DNA of 61,188 bases from an uncultured Clostridia bacterium. Its GTDB lineage: Bacteria > Bacillota > Clostridia > Oscillospirales > Acutalibacteraceae. The stretch covers positions 1-61,188 of the forward strand of contig CALWVN010000010.1 in the NCBI GenBank assembly GCA_944384995.1, written 5' to 3'. This document shows positions 1-9,687 of the stretch, piece by piece. Both the position numbers and the translations under genes were made by a program. Positions within the stretch are counted from its first letter, which is position 1, and each line of letters begins with the position of its first letter. Under the pieces are notes generated by a model, which was given only the letters and a program-made list of their open reading frames with translations, ran no database searches and was not told the origin of the DNA.

Positions 1-90
1 TTCGGAGAACGTTGTATGATTCCCGCTTCGCACTTGCGCGCTCGCGGAAATAATATAATAGGATTTCTAAAAAGTTCGGTTGCTTTTCGA

Positions 91-119
91 TTGACGAGGT
101 GTCGTATACATTATATAAT
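91..119 (+). promoter_or_regulatory. Sigma-A promoter of the 12-gene glycan operon
   Basis: The -35 box TTGACG (91-96) and a perfect -10 box TATAAT (114-119) are separated by exactly 17 bases, about 50 bases before the first gene of the operon. A GAGG ribosome site at 157-160 sits seven bases before the ATG at 168. No operator for a local regulator is obvious, and no regulator gene for this operon lies in the window. Confidence 0.75.
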
Positions 120-167
120 CAAGCTGTACAAAAAGTCAAATTTCTTTATGCAAATTGAGGCGTTTTT

Positions 168-3100
168 ATGCAAATGAGCTTCGGAAAAGCGCGTGTTTGG
201 GAAGAAACGGTCACGATCCCCACCTATGGTGTCGGCGCGCCGAACAAAAACCCGATGTTCTTGGAAAAGCGGGTGTATCAGGGCAGCTCGGGGCGGGTGT
301 ACCCGCACCCCGTGACGGATAAGATCTTCGACGAGAAGGCGGACAGGGTATACCGCGCGCTCTTTCTGGAAAATGATTTCATCCGCGTCATGCTCCTGCC
401 CGAAATCGGCGGCAGGATCCAGCGTGCATACGACAAAGTCGGCGGGCAGGATTTTGTATATTATAACCATGTAATCAAGCCCGCACTTGTGGGGCTCGCG
501 GGGCCGTGGATCTCGGGCGGCATCGAATTCAACTGGCCGCAGCACCACAGACCCAGCACCTTTGACCCGGTGGATTATACATATTTCGAAAATGCGGACG
601 GCTCGGCGACAGCGGTCATGGGCGAGATTGAGACCATGTTCCGCACAAAGGGTACGGTGCGCTTTACGCTGTACCCCGACCGCGCGTATATCGAAATTGC
701 CGCGCAGCTTTACAACCGCACGCCCCTGCCGCAGACCTTTTTGTGGTGGGCGAACCCGGCTGTTGCCGTCAACGATAATACGCGCACGATCTTCCCGCCC
801 GATGTGACCGCCGTGATGGATCACGGCAAGCGTGCCGTGTCCACCTTCCCCATCGCCACGGGGACGTACTATAAGGTAGACTATTCCGCGGGTGTGGACA
901 TTTCCCGCTATAAGAACCTGCCGGTCCCCACCTCCTATATGGCGGCAAAGTCCGATTACGACTTTGTCGGCGGCTACGACGACGGCACGAACGAGGGGGT
1001 TCTGCACGTTGCCGACCACCACGTTGCACCCGGCAAAAAGCAGTGGATGTGGGGCTGCGGCGATTTCGGCAAGGCATGGGACCGCAACCTGACCGATTCG
1101 GACGGCCCGTATGTGGAGCTGATGACCGGCTGCTTTACCGACAACCAGCCCGATTTTTCGTGGCTTATGCCGCAGGAGGAAAAGCGCTTTACGCAGTATT
1201 TCATGCCGTACCGCGTCATCGGCACGGTACACAACGCGACCAAGGATCTGGCGATGAATTTCGAGGATGGCGCGGTGCATCTGTATGCTTCCGGCGATCT
1301 CGGAGCGCTTACCGTGACGGCGCTCGCGGGCGACGCGGAAGTGCTGCGCGAGACCTGCACGCTGCTGCCGACCGAAAGCGCGGCATTCCCCGTGGAAAAT
1401 GCCGAAGCGGTGACGGAAGTCCGCATCCTGCGCGGTGAGCGCGTCTACCTTTCTTACGAAATCAACGGCAAAAAGCAGCCCGTACCCGAAGCGGCGGTCG
1501 CCGCGCCCGCGCCGAAGGACTGCGCGACCACGGAGGACCTGTATTTATACGGCCTGCATGTCGAGCAGTACCGCCATGCCACACGCAGCCCGGAGGATTA
1601 CTATTTAGAGGGTCTGCGGCGCGACAGCACGGACATCCGCCTGAACAACGCCTACGGCAGGCTTCTGCTCATGCGCGGGCAGTTCCGGGAAAGTGAAGCG
1701 TATTTCCGCGCCGCTGTCAACAAGGCGACGCGTTCCAATCCGAACCCGTACGACAGCGAGCCGTACTACAATTTAGGGCTGGCGCTTTTGTATCAGGGGC
1801 GTCTTTCGGAAAGCTACGACGCGCTGTATAAATCCGTGTGGAGCGATGCCTGCAAGGAAGCGGCGTTTTATCATATGGCGTGCATCTGCGCGCGCTGGGG
1901 CGATACGGAAAAGGCGCTCGAACATCTGGAGGCCTCGCTCGACAAAAACCGCCGCAACACGCTTTCCCGCAATTTGAAGGCACTTCTGCTGCAAAGCGCG
2001 GGCAGGTCGGACGAGGCGCGCGCCCTTGCCGCCGAGACCGTGCAAATCAACCCGCTGGACTTTTTAAGCCGCCGCGTTTTGGGCGAAGCGCCTGCCATGC
2101 GCACCGACACGTGCATCGAGGTCGCGCTGGAATACGCGGCAGGCGGCTTCTATGCAGATGCCGCCGCAGTGCTTTGCGAGGATCAAAGCGGGCACCCGAT
2201 GGTGCAGTACCATTTGGCGCGCATCTACGGCGCTTTGGGACAGGCCGAAAAACAAAAACGAGCGCTTTTGGCGGCACAAAATGCGGACAGCTATCTTTGC
2301 TTCCCGCACAGAACAGAGGATATGCTCGCGCTCGAAGCGGCGCGTACGCAAAATCCCACGGACGGCATGGCGGCATATTACCTCGGCTGCCTTTACTACG
2401 ACAAAAAACGGTATGACGAGGCGATCCGGGCATGGCAGACCTGCACGCAGTTGTGCCCCGATTTTCCCACCGCATACCGCAATCTGGCGCTTGCCTACTA
2501 CAACAAGCGCGCCGACGCGCCTGCCGCCCGTACGGCGCTGGAAAAGGCGTTTGCGCTTGACAAAAGCGACGCGCGCGTGCTGTTTGAGCTCGACTGCCTG
2601 TATCAAAAAATCGGGGAGATCCCGCAAGCGCGGCTGCAGTTTTTGGAACAGCACCTGCCGCTTGTGCAGGAACGCGACGACCTGTATACGGCGTATATCA
2701 CGCTGCTCAACCAAACCGGCAGATGCGACGATGCGCTCGAGTGCCTGCTGACCCATCGTTTCCACCCGTGGGAGGGCGGCGAGGGCAAGGCGCCCGCGCA
2801 GTATGTCGCAGCCCTTTGCCGCAAGGCGGCCAAAAGACTTGAAGCAGGCGACGCGAAAGCGGCGATCGAATGTTTAGATAACACCTTTACCTATCCCGAA
2901 AACTTAGGCGAAGGGAAGCTCTACGGCGCGCAGGAGAACCTGCAAAACTATCTGTTGGGCGAGGCATACCGCCTGCTCGGGGAGAAAGCAAAAGCCGAGA
3001 GCTATTATAAAAAGGCGTCGGCAGGCTTGAGCGTCCCGCAAAGCGCCGTGTACTACAACGACCAGCCGCCCGAAAGCATTTTCTGCCAGGGGCTCGCGCT

Positions 3101-3410
3101 GCGGCAGCTCGGGGAAGAGGAACAGGCGTGCGCGCGCTTTAGAAGCCTTGCGGATTTCGCCGACGCACACGAGCACGACGAGGTGCAGATCGACTATTTC
3201 GCCGTGTCCCTGCCCGATTTTCTGGTCTTTGACGCGGACTTGCATTTGCAGAACCGTGTGCACTGCCTGTTTATGCGCGGGCTCGGGCAGCTCGGGCTTG
3301 GGGAACGCGAAAACGCGATTCTGAGCTTTTCGGCGGCGCGTGCGCTTGACAACAGCCACGCGGGGCTGACGCTGTATACCGACCTGTTCGCAAAGGGGGA
3401 TTTTGTATGA
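168..3410 (+). CDS. DUF5107 domain protein with C-terminal TPR repeats (long form)
   Basis: A 1080-residue protein. Residues ~30-340 form a DUF5107 domain, a family with a galactose-mutarotase-like fold; the hallmark block GPWISGGIEFNWPQ is near residue 110. From about residue 480 to the end are many helical TPR-like repeats (e.g. EAYFRAAVNKA, YYNLGLALLYQGR). There is no signal peptide, so it should be cytoplasmic. DUF5107 proteins occur widely in carbohydrate-use loci but their activity is not established; sugar or oligosaccharide binding, or an unrecognised hydrolase, are both possible. It is the first gene of the operon and overlaps the GH2 gene by four bases (ATGA). A second, shorter DUF5107-TPR protein is encoded at 13606. 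The start at 168 is supported by the GAGG upstream; an ATG two codons on is an alternative. Confidence 0.85.
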   Translation: MQMSFGKARVWEETVTIPTYGVGAPNKNPMFLEKRVYQGSSGRVYPHPVTDKIFDEKADRVYRALFLENDFIRVMLLPEIGGRIQRAYDKVGGQDFVYYNHVIKPALVGLAGPWISGGIEFNWPQHHRPSTFDPVDYTYFENADGSATAVMGEIETMFRTKGTVRFTLYPDRAYIEIAAQLYNRTPLPQTFLWWANPAVAVNDNTRTIFPPDVTAVMDHGKRAVSTFPIATGTYYKVDYSAGVDISRYKNLPVPTSYMAAKSDYDFVGGYDDGTNEGVLHVADHHVAPGKKQWMWGCGDFGKAWDRNLTDSDGPYVELMTGCFTDNQPDFSWLMPQEEKRFTQYFMPYRVIGTVHNATKDLAMNFEDGAVHLYASGDLGALTVTALAGDAEVLRETCTLLPTESAAFPVENAEAVTEVRILRGERVYLSYEINGKKQPVPEAAVAAPAPKDCATTEDLYLYGLHVEQYRHATRSPEDYYLEGLRRDSTDIRLNNAYGRLLLMRGQFRESEAYFRAAVNKATRSNPNPYDSEPYYNLGLALLYQGRLSESYDALYKSVWSDACKEAAFYHMACICARWGDTEKALEHLEASLDKNRRNTLSRNLKALLLQSAGRSDEARALAAETVQINPLDFLSRRVLGEAPAMRTDTCIEVALEYAAGGFYADAAAVLCEDQSGHPMVQYHLARIYGALGQAEKQKRALLAAQNADSYLCFPHRTEDMLALEAARTQNPTDGMAAYYLGCLYYDKKRYDEAIRAWQTCTQLCPDFPTAYRNLALAYYNKRADAPAARTALEKAFALDKSDARVLFELDCLYQKIGEIPQARLQFLEQHLPLVQERDDLYTAYITLLNQTGRCDDALECLLTHRFHPWEGGEGKAPAQYVAALCRKAAKRLEAGDAKAAIECLDNTFTYPENLGEGKLYGAQENLQNYLLGEAYRLLGEKAKAESYYKKASAGLSVPQSAVYYNDQPPESIFCQGLALRQLGEEEQACARFRSLADFADAHEHDEVQIDYFAVSLPDFLVFDADLHLQNRVHCLFMRGLGQLGLGERENAILSFSAARALDNSHAGLTLYTDLFAKGDFV

Positions 3411-5044
3411 TCCGCAAAACAAAGCTGACCGACTTCCGATTCTGCACGCAGGATGCGCCAAAGCCGCGCGCCGTCACCGTGCCGCACACCTGGAATGTGG
3501 ACGACGGCTTGGAGGAATATGTTGGTTCGGCGCGGTACAGCGCGGAAATTGATGTGCCGTCGCCCGCATGGAAAACCGTTTTGCGTTTTCAGGCGGTGTA
3601 CCACACCTGCACGGTGTTCCTAAACGGGCAAAAGGCGGGCGAGCACCGCGGCAGCGGCTATACGCCGTTTTTGATCGATGTAACGCCGTTTGTGCAAACG
3701 GGGCGAAATCACTTGGAAGTGCTTTGCGAAAACACCTATACCGCGCAGTCCCTCCCGCACAAAAAGGATTTTGACTGGGCGTGCGACGGTGGCATTCTGC
3801 GCCCCGTGGAATGGATGGAATACGACGAAAACTGCGCGCGAAGCTGCCGCATCACCGGCGCGGTAACGGAATTTTTGCAAGACGGCCGCTGCCGTGCGGA
3901 GGTGTCCTGCGACATCCGGCTGTGGGAAAACGAGCCGAAGCCGTACCGGTTGCAGGTCACGGATGCTTTGGGCGAGACGGTACATACACAAGAGGGGACG
4001 CTTGACGAAAACAAGCTTCGCTTTTCCCTTGAAAATGCCGCGCTGTGGTCGCCCGAGCATCCGGCGCTTTACACCCTGCGGCTGTTCTTGGGGAACGAGG
4101 AACAAAGCTATCGATTCTGCCTGCGCAAGATCGAGACGCGCGGCGACAAAATTTATTTAAACGGCCGTCCGCTCAAACTCATCGGCGTGGAATGGATGCC
4201 CGGCAGCAACCCGAAATACGGCATGGCGGAACCGGAAAGCGAGCAGGAAAAGTTCCTTTCGATGCTCAAAGACTTAAACTGCAATTTCACGCGTTTTCAC
4301 TGGCAGCAATCGGATTTCACCCTCGACTGGTGCGACGAACACGGTATCCTTGTGCAGGAGGAGATCCCTTATTGGGGTTCCCCAAAGGCGGCGGGGGAGG
4401 CGCAAACCGAGATCGCGAAGCGGCAGGCGGACGATATGCTCGAATTCCATTACAACCACCCCTCGATCGTCTGCTGGGGCGTGGGCAACGAGCTCGGCGG
4501 GCACAAAAAGGCGACCATCGCCTATGTCCGTGAAATGTATCGCTATTTTAAGGCGGGCGACCCCATGCGGCTGGTCAATTACGTGTCCAATACCATGGCG
4601 CATCCGCGCATGCTGTTTTCCGGCGAGGTCGATGCAGACGCAACGGCAAGCGGCGACATCTGCATGTGGAACGAATACTTAGGCACTTGGATGCCCTCGA
4701 AAAACTATGAACGGGATATGCGCCGCGCCCTGTCGCGCGCCGAGGGCAAGCCGCTGGTCATTACCGAATTCGGGCTGTGCGAGCCTGCGCATAAAGGCGG
4801 GGACCCGCGCCGCATCGAGATATACAAGGAAAAGACCGCGCTGTATGAAAAGCTCGATTTCGCAGGCTGGGTGTATTTCTGCCTCAACGACTACCGCACG
4901 CACATCGGCGAAAGCGGCAGCGGGAAACACAAACAGCGCATCCACGGTTCGGTGGATTTAGAGGGCGTCAAAAAGCCCTCGTATGACTTTGTCAAGGCAC
5001 ATAACGCGTATTGGCAGACAAAGCAAAAGGAGGAAGAGGCATGA
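3407..5044 (+). CDS. Glycoside hydrolase family 2 (beta-galactosidase/glucuronidase type), cytoplasmic
   Basis: A 545-residue GH2 enzyme with the usual order: N-terminal jelly-roll sugar-binding domain (to ~170), immunoglobulin-like domain (~170-245) and TIM barrel (~250-545). The acid/base glutamate is E362 in GVGNELGG and the nucleophile is E454 in VITEFGL. At 545 residues it is short for the family and ends with the barrel, lacking the extra C-terminal domains of LacZ-type enzymes. It has no signal peptide. GH2 enzymes release beta-linked galactose, glucuronic acid or mannose with retention; the exact sugar cannot be read from sequence. GGGGGA precedes the start, which overlaps the previous stop; its own stop overlaps the next start in the same way, so translation is probably coupled. 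Confidence 0.88.
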   Translation: MIRKTKLTDFRFCTQDAPKPRAVTVPHTWNVDDGLEEYVGSARYSAEIDVPSPAWKTVLRFQAVYHTCTVFLNGQKAGEHRGSGYTPFLIDVTPFVQTGRNHLEVLCENTYTAQSLPHKKDFDWACDGGILRPVEWMEYDENCARSCRITGAVTEFLQDGRCRAEVSCDIRLWENEPKPYRLQVTDALGETVHTQEGTLDENKLRFSLENAALWSPEHPALYTLRLFLGNEEQSYRFCLRKIETRGDKIYLNGRPLKLIGVEWMPGSNPKYGMAEPESEQEKFLSMLKDLNCNFTRFHWQQSDFTLDWCDEHGILVQEEIPYWGSPKAAGEAQTEIAKRQADDMLEFHYNHPSIVCWGVGNELGGHKKATIAYVREMYRYFKAGDPMRLVNYVSNTMAHPRMLFSGEVDADATASGDICMWNEYLGTWMPSKNYERDMRRALSRAEGKPLVITEFGLCEPAHKGGDPRRIEIYKEKTALYEKLDFAGWVYFCLNDYRTHIGESGSGKHKQRIHGSVDLEGVKKPSYDFVKAHNAYWQTKQKEEEA

Positions 5045-6096
5045 AACGGTTCTTTCGGAAAAAATGGGTGAAGGTCGTCTTAAGTCTCGTGCTGGTATTC
5101 TTTACGATCGTTGCCGTGTGCAACGCCGTATTTGCCTCTGTGGCGCTGCAAGAGCAAAAGGGCGTCGCTGTTTGCGACGACTGGTCGCCGGAGGATACCT
5201 ATACCGCCGATTACGCGCAGAGCATCGACGCGGGCGACGGCGAATTCAAAATTTTGTGCATCACGGATGTGCACATCCGCAACCACGGCACGTTTGCGGC
5301 GTGGCTCGGCATCAACTTTATTTTAGACGGTATGAGCCGCCCGCAGTTAAAGGGCTTGATTGAGGAAGTGCAGCCCGATCTGATCGTCGTGGGCGGCGAT
5401 ACGGTGCTGACGGCGTGGAACGACATCTGTACGCAGCAGTTTGCCGATTTTATGGACGGCTTCGGCATCCCCTGGGCGCCGATCTTCGGCAACCACGACT
5501 ACGAGGGCAGGGCGGATAAGGCGAAACTCGCCGAGATCTACGAGGCGGCGGAGTATTGCCTTTTTAAAAGCGGCCCGGCGGGCATGAACGGCATGGGCAA
5601 CTACATTGTCAACATCACACGCGGCGGCACGCCCGTTTACTCTCTGTTCCTGTTTGACGACGGGCAGTACCGTATCACGGACGGCGAGATCACCGCCGGC
5701 GGTATCGGAGAAAACCAGATCGCGTGGTACGAATGGGCGGTGCGCGGCATCGCGGAAACGGCGGGTGCTACGGTGCCCAATATGGCGTTTATGCACGTGC
5801 CTGTCCCCGAATATGCAACGATTGAAAGCGGCTTTGCCATGGGCGACCGCCGCGAGGGCACGTCCACGGCCGTGGTCAACGACGGCTTTTTCGATTCGTT
5901 TAAAGCGAACGGCGGCACGCACATGTTCGCCGGCCACGACCACAACAACAACTTTATCACCGAGCATGAGGGCGTCACGCTCGGCTACATGACGAAGAGC
6001 TCTTATAACTGCTATTTCGATTTTGACGCGCTCGGCGGCACGGTACTCACAATTGATGCGGAAAACAATGTGACAACAGAGATCGTACCCTTCTAA
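5041..6096 (+). CDS. Membrane-anchored metallophosphoesterase (first of two in the operon)
   Basis: A calcineurin-like phosphoesterase of 351 residues. A basic start (MKRFFRKKWVK) followed by one hydrophobic stretch (~12-33) forms a signal anchor, so the catalytic domain should face outwards. All metal-binding blocks are present: DVHIRNH (DxH), GGDTV (GD), GNHDYEG (GNHD), a single histidine in MHVPVPEY and GHDHNNN (GHxH). The family includes purple acid phosphatase/Dcr2-like enzymes acting on phosphomonoesters or diesters. I chose the ATG at 5041 because AAAGGAGGAAG lies directly upstream; an in-frame TTG at 5011 is inside the GH2 gene. Placement inside a glycosidase operon suggests a phosphorylated glycan or released phosphosugar as substrate, but that is inference. 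A paralogue is encoded at 17755. Confidence 0.85.
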   Translation: MKRFFRKKWVKVVLSLVLVFFTIVAVCNAVFASVALQEQKGVAVCDDWSPEDTYTADYAQSIDAGDGEFKILCITDVHIRNHGTFAAWLGINFILDGMSRPQLKGLIEEVQPDLIVVGGDTVLTAWNDICTQQFADFMDGFGIPWAPIFGNHDYEGRADKAKLAEIYEAAEYCLFKSGPAGMNGMGNYIVNITRGGTPVYSLFLFDDGQYRITDGEITAGGIGENQIAWYEWAVRGIAETAGATVPNMAFMHVPVPEYATIESGFAMGDRREGTSTAVVNDGFFDSFKANGGTHMFAGHDHNNNFITEHEGVTLGYMTKSSYNCYFDFDALGGTVLTIDAENNVTTEIVPF

Positions 6097-6124
6097 AGAA
6101 ACCTATACGGAAAGAAGTTTTGCT

Positions 6125-7330
6125 TTGAAAACATTCGGAACCTATTTTCAAAACAGTGCGGAACACCCGCTTTGCTACGGCGAGGTGGAGCTCATCAACC
6201 CGCCGCGCCGCCGCAGGCGCGGCGAGCCGGAAAAGATCGGTGTGGAAGCGTACCCCGTATTCTGCGGGTTCTGCGGCACAGACATGGAGCTGTACCGCAT
6301 GGGAAAAGCCTGCGCGCTCGACGCAAAATTCCCCGCAGGGCAGAAAAGGCTCGTCAACGGGCACGAGGGCGTGGTGTGGGTACCGTCGGAAAACCGTTTC
6401 GCGATCGTGCTTATCCGCGGCGGCGACAGCTTCGACCCCACGCGCTTTACCGAGGACGAAACTTATTTTGAATACGGCTGCGACGGTGCGGACGGTATTT
6501 TCTGTGACAGGGGGTATTTTAACCCCGATATGCTGCTGCACCTGCCCGCGCAATACGAGGGGATCCAAAAGCTGCCTTTATCGCTCGCGAAGCGGTTGGT
6601 GTTTTCCGACCCATACGCCTGCGCGGTGTTTCAGCACGAGCGCATGTGCGACATCGGCGAAGCCCAGCTGTTCCGCGTGGAGATGGCAAAACGCGGCTGT
6701 TCGGAACAAGAAGCGCGTGCTGCCGCCAAAGAAGCAACGTTTTGCCGCACGGTGATCTTCGGACTCGGCACGACGGGGCTGTTCATCGGCGACCAGATCC
6801 GCCGCAACCACCCGGAAGCGCAAATCCTGTTCGTCGCGCGCAGCGCCGTCGAGAGCGCAAAAGCGCGGTTCGCAACGCAAGAGCTCGGCGCGGATTACCT
6901 TTCGACGGAAGGACTTTCACAAACGCAGACCGCCGCCGCGATCACGGAGCGCTTGGGCGGCAGGGCGACGGTGTTCGTGGGCACCTCCGGGAATGAAACA
7001 GAGCACCGTATCGCGTTCGAGCACGGTGTTTTGGGCTGCAACGGCATTTACAACAGCTTCTCTCTGGGGCCGAAGATTACTTTTGACACCATGCCGTTCG
7101 GCTTCCAGAACCATGTGATCCTCGCGTCCATCAATTTTACGCAGAAGCACATGGAACAAGCGATCGAAATCCTGTGCGGCAGCCGATTTGACACTCTTGT
7201 ACAGCTTTTGGACAAGGCGGAATTCATTGCCGACCCCGCAAAAGCCTATGAAACGAAAATCTACTGCAAGGGCGCGCCGCTGAAAACAGCGGTCGTCTGG
7301 AACGAACAATACTTGGAGATGAACCGATAA
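6125..7330 (+). CDS. Zinc-dependent MDR dehydrogenase, glucose-dehydrogenase-like (candidate L-galactose 1-dehydrogenase)
   Basis: A 401-residue medium-chain dehydrogenase. The catalytic zinc region is visible as CGFCGTD and NGHEGVV; the nucleotide-binding turn is FGLGTTGLFIG near residue 220. The long insert between the catalytic ligands and the Rossmann fold, and the absence of the four-cysteine structural zinc lobe of the next gene, make it resemble archaeal-type glucose dehydrogenases that oxidise an aldose at C1 to a lactone. Start codon is TTG, with GGAAAG about ten bases upstream. It is followed after one base by a second MDR gene. In the proposed pathway it would convert L-galactose (or L-fucose) to the lactone hydrolysed by the product of the gene at 11048; substrate is inferred from context only. 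Confidence 0.75.
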   Translation: MKTFGTYFQNSAEHPLCYGEVELINPPRRRRRGEPEKIGVEAYPVFCGFCGTDMELYRMGKACALDAKFPAGQKRLVNGHEGVVWVPSENRFAIVLIRGGDSFDPTRFTEDETYFEYGCDGADGIFCDRGYFNPDMLLHLPAQYEGIQKLPLSLAKRLVFSDPYACAVFQHERMCDIGEAQLFRVEMAKRGCSEQEARAAAKEATFCRTVIFGLGTTGLFIGDQIRRNHPEAQILFVARSAVESAKARFATQELGADYLSTEGLSQTQTAAAITERLGGRATVFVGTSGNETEHRIAFEHGVLGCNGIYNSFSLGPKITFDTMPFGFQNHVILASINFTQKHMEQAIEILCGSRFDTLVQLLDKAEFIADPAKAYETKIYCKGAPLKTAVVWNEQYLEMNR

Positions 7331-7331
7331 T

Positions 7332-8360
7332 ATGCAAGCTATTGAGATCACAAAACCCGGCGAGATCCGTCTGGTCTCCCGCGAAAAGCCGGCCCCAAAG
7401 GCGGGCGAGGCGCTGTTGAAGGTGCTGTACTGCGGTATCTGCGGCGCGGATGTCGCCTCCTACACGGGCAACCAGCCATTCACGACCTATCCGCGCACGC
7501 CCGGCCACGAATTCAGTGCGCAGATCGTGGAGATCGGTGAAAATGACAGGGGGCTTCGCGTCGGCGACGTGGTCACCGCCAACCCGTATTTCAACTGCGG
7601 GCACTGCTATGCGTGCGCGCGCGGCATTGTGAACGCCTGCGTGGACAACCAAACCATGGGCGTCCAGCGCGACGGCGCGTTTCAGGAATATATCACCATG
7701 CCCGTCGAGCGCATCATCCCGGGGCGCGGTCTTTCGCCGAAGGCACTTGCGCTGATCGAACCGTTTTCCATCAGCTGCCACGCGCTTTCGCGTGCAGCAG
7801 TCCGCGAAGGCGACCGCGTGCTGATCATGGGCGCAGGCCCCATCGGGCTGTTCGCGCTGCTGCGGGCAAAATCGCTCGGCGCGCGCGTTGCCGTGGCGGA
7901 TCTGCTCGAAAGCCGCCTGGCACTTGCCGAAAGCTACGGCGCGGACTGTGTGGTCCCGGTCAAAACTGCCGATCTGCACGAGAAAAGCCTTGCATTTACC
8001 GAGGGCAACGGATACGATGTGTGCGTCGAAGCGTGCGGCGCGCCCGAGACCTTCCTTTCCTGCATCAATGAAGCGGCGCACGGGGCGAACATTATTTTGA
8101 TCGGCAACGGCAAGCGCGAGACGACCTTCGTGCACTCCGTTCTGCTGAAAAAAGAACTGAATGTATTCGGCAGCCGCAACGCGCTTACCGCAGATTTTGA
8201 GACCCTGATCGATCTGGTCGCCTCGGGCGGGGCGGACGTGTTGAAAATGGTCAGCGCCGTTTACGAAAAAGAGAATGCGGCAGCGGCGTTCGAGGCGCTT
8301 ACACACAACGACGGTTCGCTTGCCAAGGTGCTGCTGCGCTTTGCGGATGCGGAGGCATAA
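7332..8360 (+). CDS. Zinc-dependent MDR dehydrogenase, L-galactonate/threonine dehydrogenase-like
   Basis: A 342-residue classical MDR protein. Catalytic zinc ligands are in CGICGAD and PGHEFS; the structural zinc lobe is NCGHCYACARGIVNAC with four cysteines; the Rossmann turn is GAGPIGLFALLRAKSLG. This layout matches the sorbitol/threonine dehydrogenase group that includes E. coli LgoD, which oxidises L-galactonate at C5 to D-tagaturonate. The next gene is tagaturonate reductase, making that reaction a good fit. It starts two bases after the preceding stop and is followed one base after its own stop by uxaB, so co-translation is likely. Other polyol or sugar-acid substrates cannot be excluded from sequence alone. 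Confidence 0.8.
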   Translation: MQAIEITKPGEIRLVSREKPAPKAGEALLKVLYCGICGADVASYTGNQPFTTYPRTPGHEFSAQIVEIGENDRGLRVGDVVTANPYFNCGHCYACARGIVNACVDNQTMGVQRDGAFQEYITMPVERIIPGRGLSPKALALIEPFSISCHALSRAAVREGDRVLIMGAGPIGLFALLRAKSLGARVAVADLLESRLALAESYGADCVVPVKTADLHEKSLAFTEGNGYDVCVEACGAPETFLSCINEAAHGANIILIGNGKRETTFVHSVLLKKELNVFGSRNALTADFETLIDLVASGGADVLKMVSAVYEKENAAAAFEALTHNDGSLAKVLLRFADAEA

Positions 8361-8361
8361 T

Positions 8362-9687
8362 ATGAAAGAAACCATTATCCAATTCGGCGAGGGGAATTTT
8401 CTGCGCGGCTTTGTGGATCTGTTCATCCATAAGCTGAACGAGCAGGGGCTGTATGACGGCAAGGTCGTGGTGGTGCAGCCCATTAAAACCGGGCTTTGCG
8501 ACGTACTGAATGAACAAAACGGCGTATATAACCTGTATCTGCGCGGACTTCAAAACGGCGAAGCGGTGTGCGAGCACACGCGCGTCACCTCGATTTCCCG
8601 CGCCGTAAACCCGTATGCGGACTTTGAGGGCTTTTTGGCGCTTGCAAAAAATCCCGATTTCCGCTTTGTCATTTCCAACACCACCGAGGCGGGCATTGCC
8701 TTTGACCCGTCGTGTGCGTTATCCGATACTCCCGCGAGTTCATTCCCGGGCAAGCTCACGCAGCTTTTGTATGCGCGCTTTCAGGCGGGGCTGCCGGGCT
8801 TTGTGATGCTCGCGTGCGAGCTGATCGACGATAACGGTAAGGAATTGCAATCCTGCGTGCTGCGGTACGCGCAGCAGTGGAAGCTCGGTGAAGCGTTTTA
8901 CGAATGGGTTATTCGCGAGAACAACTTTTGCAGCACGCTCGTGGACCGCATCGTGACGGGCTACCCGAAAGCGGAAGCGGCTGCACTTTGCAAAGAACTC
9001 GGATGGGAGGACCGCCTTTTGGACACGGCGGAGCCCTACCATCTGTGGGTCATTGAGGGCGACTGTGAATCGGAGCTGCCTTTGCGGCGAGCGGGCGTCA
9101 ACGTGGTTTGGACAAACGACGTAAGCCCCTATAAAAAGCGCAAGGTGCGCGTGCTCAACGGCGCGCATACCGCAATGGTGTTCCCCGCGCTTTTGTGCGG
9201 GCTTAAGACCGTGGGCGAAGCACTCCGGGATGAACAGGTCAGCGCATTTTTAAATGAAGCCCTGTTTTCTTACATCTTACCCGCGCTCGGCGACACCGAG
9301 GACAACCGCGCGTTTGCGCATGATGTGCTGGAACGCTTTCGCAACCCGTATATTCAGCATCAGCTGCGTTCCATCGCGCTCAATTCCGTCAGCAAATTTT
9401 CGGTGCGCGTGCTGCCGACGATGCTCGACTGCCGCGAAAAGGACGGCGCATTCCCGCGCCCGCTTATATTGTCCCTTGCCGCGCTGTTATATTTTTACAA
9501 AACCGATGCGCCGCAGGACGATGCGGCGGCGATCACCTGCATCAAAGAGCGGACGCTGCCCGAGATCCTCGGGGATACCGCGCTTTGGGGGACAGACTTG
9601 ATCGAGCTTGCTCCTGAAGTCTCAAAAGGCATGGAGATCATCGAAAAACAGGGAATGCGTGAGGCGATCACATGGGCTTTGTCGTAA
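8362..9687 (+). CDS. uxaB: Tagaturonate reductase (mannitol dehydrogenase family)
   Basis: A 441-residue polyol/mannonate dehydrogenase family protein that starts IIQFGEGNFLRGFVD, the N-terminal nucleotide-binding signature of UxaB. The family active-site block KVRVLNGAHTAM (Lys, Asn, His) lies near residue 260. UxaB reduces D-tagaturonate to D-altronate with NADH (EC 1.1.1.58). I place the start at ATG 8362, one base after the previous stop, rather than the longer in-frame reading from 8275 that runs inside the MDR gene. It overlaps the altronate dehydratase gene by 16 bases, which itself is strong evidence that both act in sequence. Uronate isomerase (uxaC) is not nearby, so tagaturonate probably comes from L-galactonate rather than from galacturonate. 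Confidence 0.9.
   Translation: MKETIIQFGEGNFLRGFVDLFIHKLNEQGLYDGKVVVVQPIKTGLCDVLNEQNGVYNLYLRGLQNGEAVCEHTRVTSISRAVNPYADFEGFLALAKNPDFRFVISNTTEAGIAFDPSCALSDTPASSFPGKLTQLLYARFQAGLPGFVMLACELIDDNGKELQSCVLRYAQQWKLGEAFYEWVIRENNFCSTLVDRIVTGYPKAEAAALCKELGWEDRLLDTAEPYHLWVIEGDCESELPLRRAGVNVVWTNDVSPYKKRKVRVLNGAHTAMVFPALLCGLKTVGEALRDEQVSAFLNEALFSYILPALGDTEDNRAFAHDVLERFRNPYIQHQLRSIALNSVSKFSVRVLPTMLDCREKDGAFPRPLILSLAALLYFYKTDAPQDDAAAITCIKERTLPEILGDTALWGTDLIELAPEVSKGMEIIEKQGMREAITWALS

Noticed and set aside
111-1280. Minus-strand open frame of 389 codons at the left end
   Set aside because: Overlaps the operon promoter and the DUF5107 gene; no coding signs.
7224-8483. Minus-strand open frame of 419 codons over the second MDR gene
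   Set aside because: Antisense to a zinc dehydrogenase with complete motifs; composition typical of a shadow frame.
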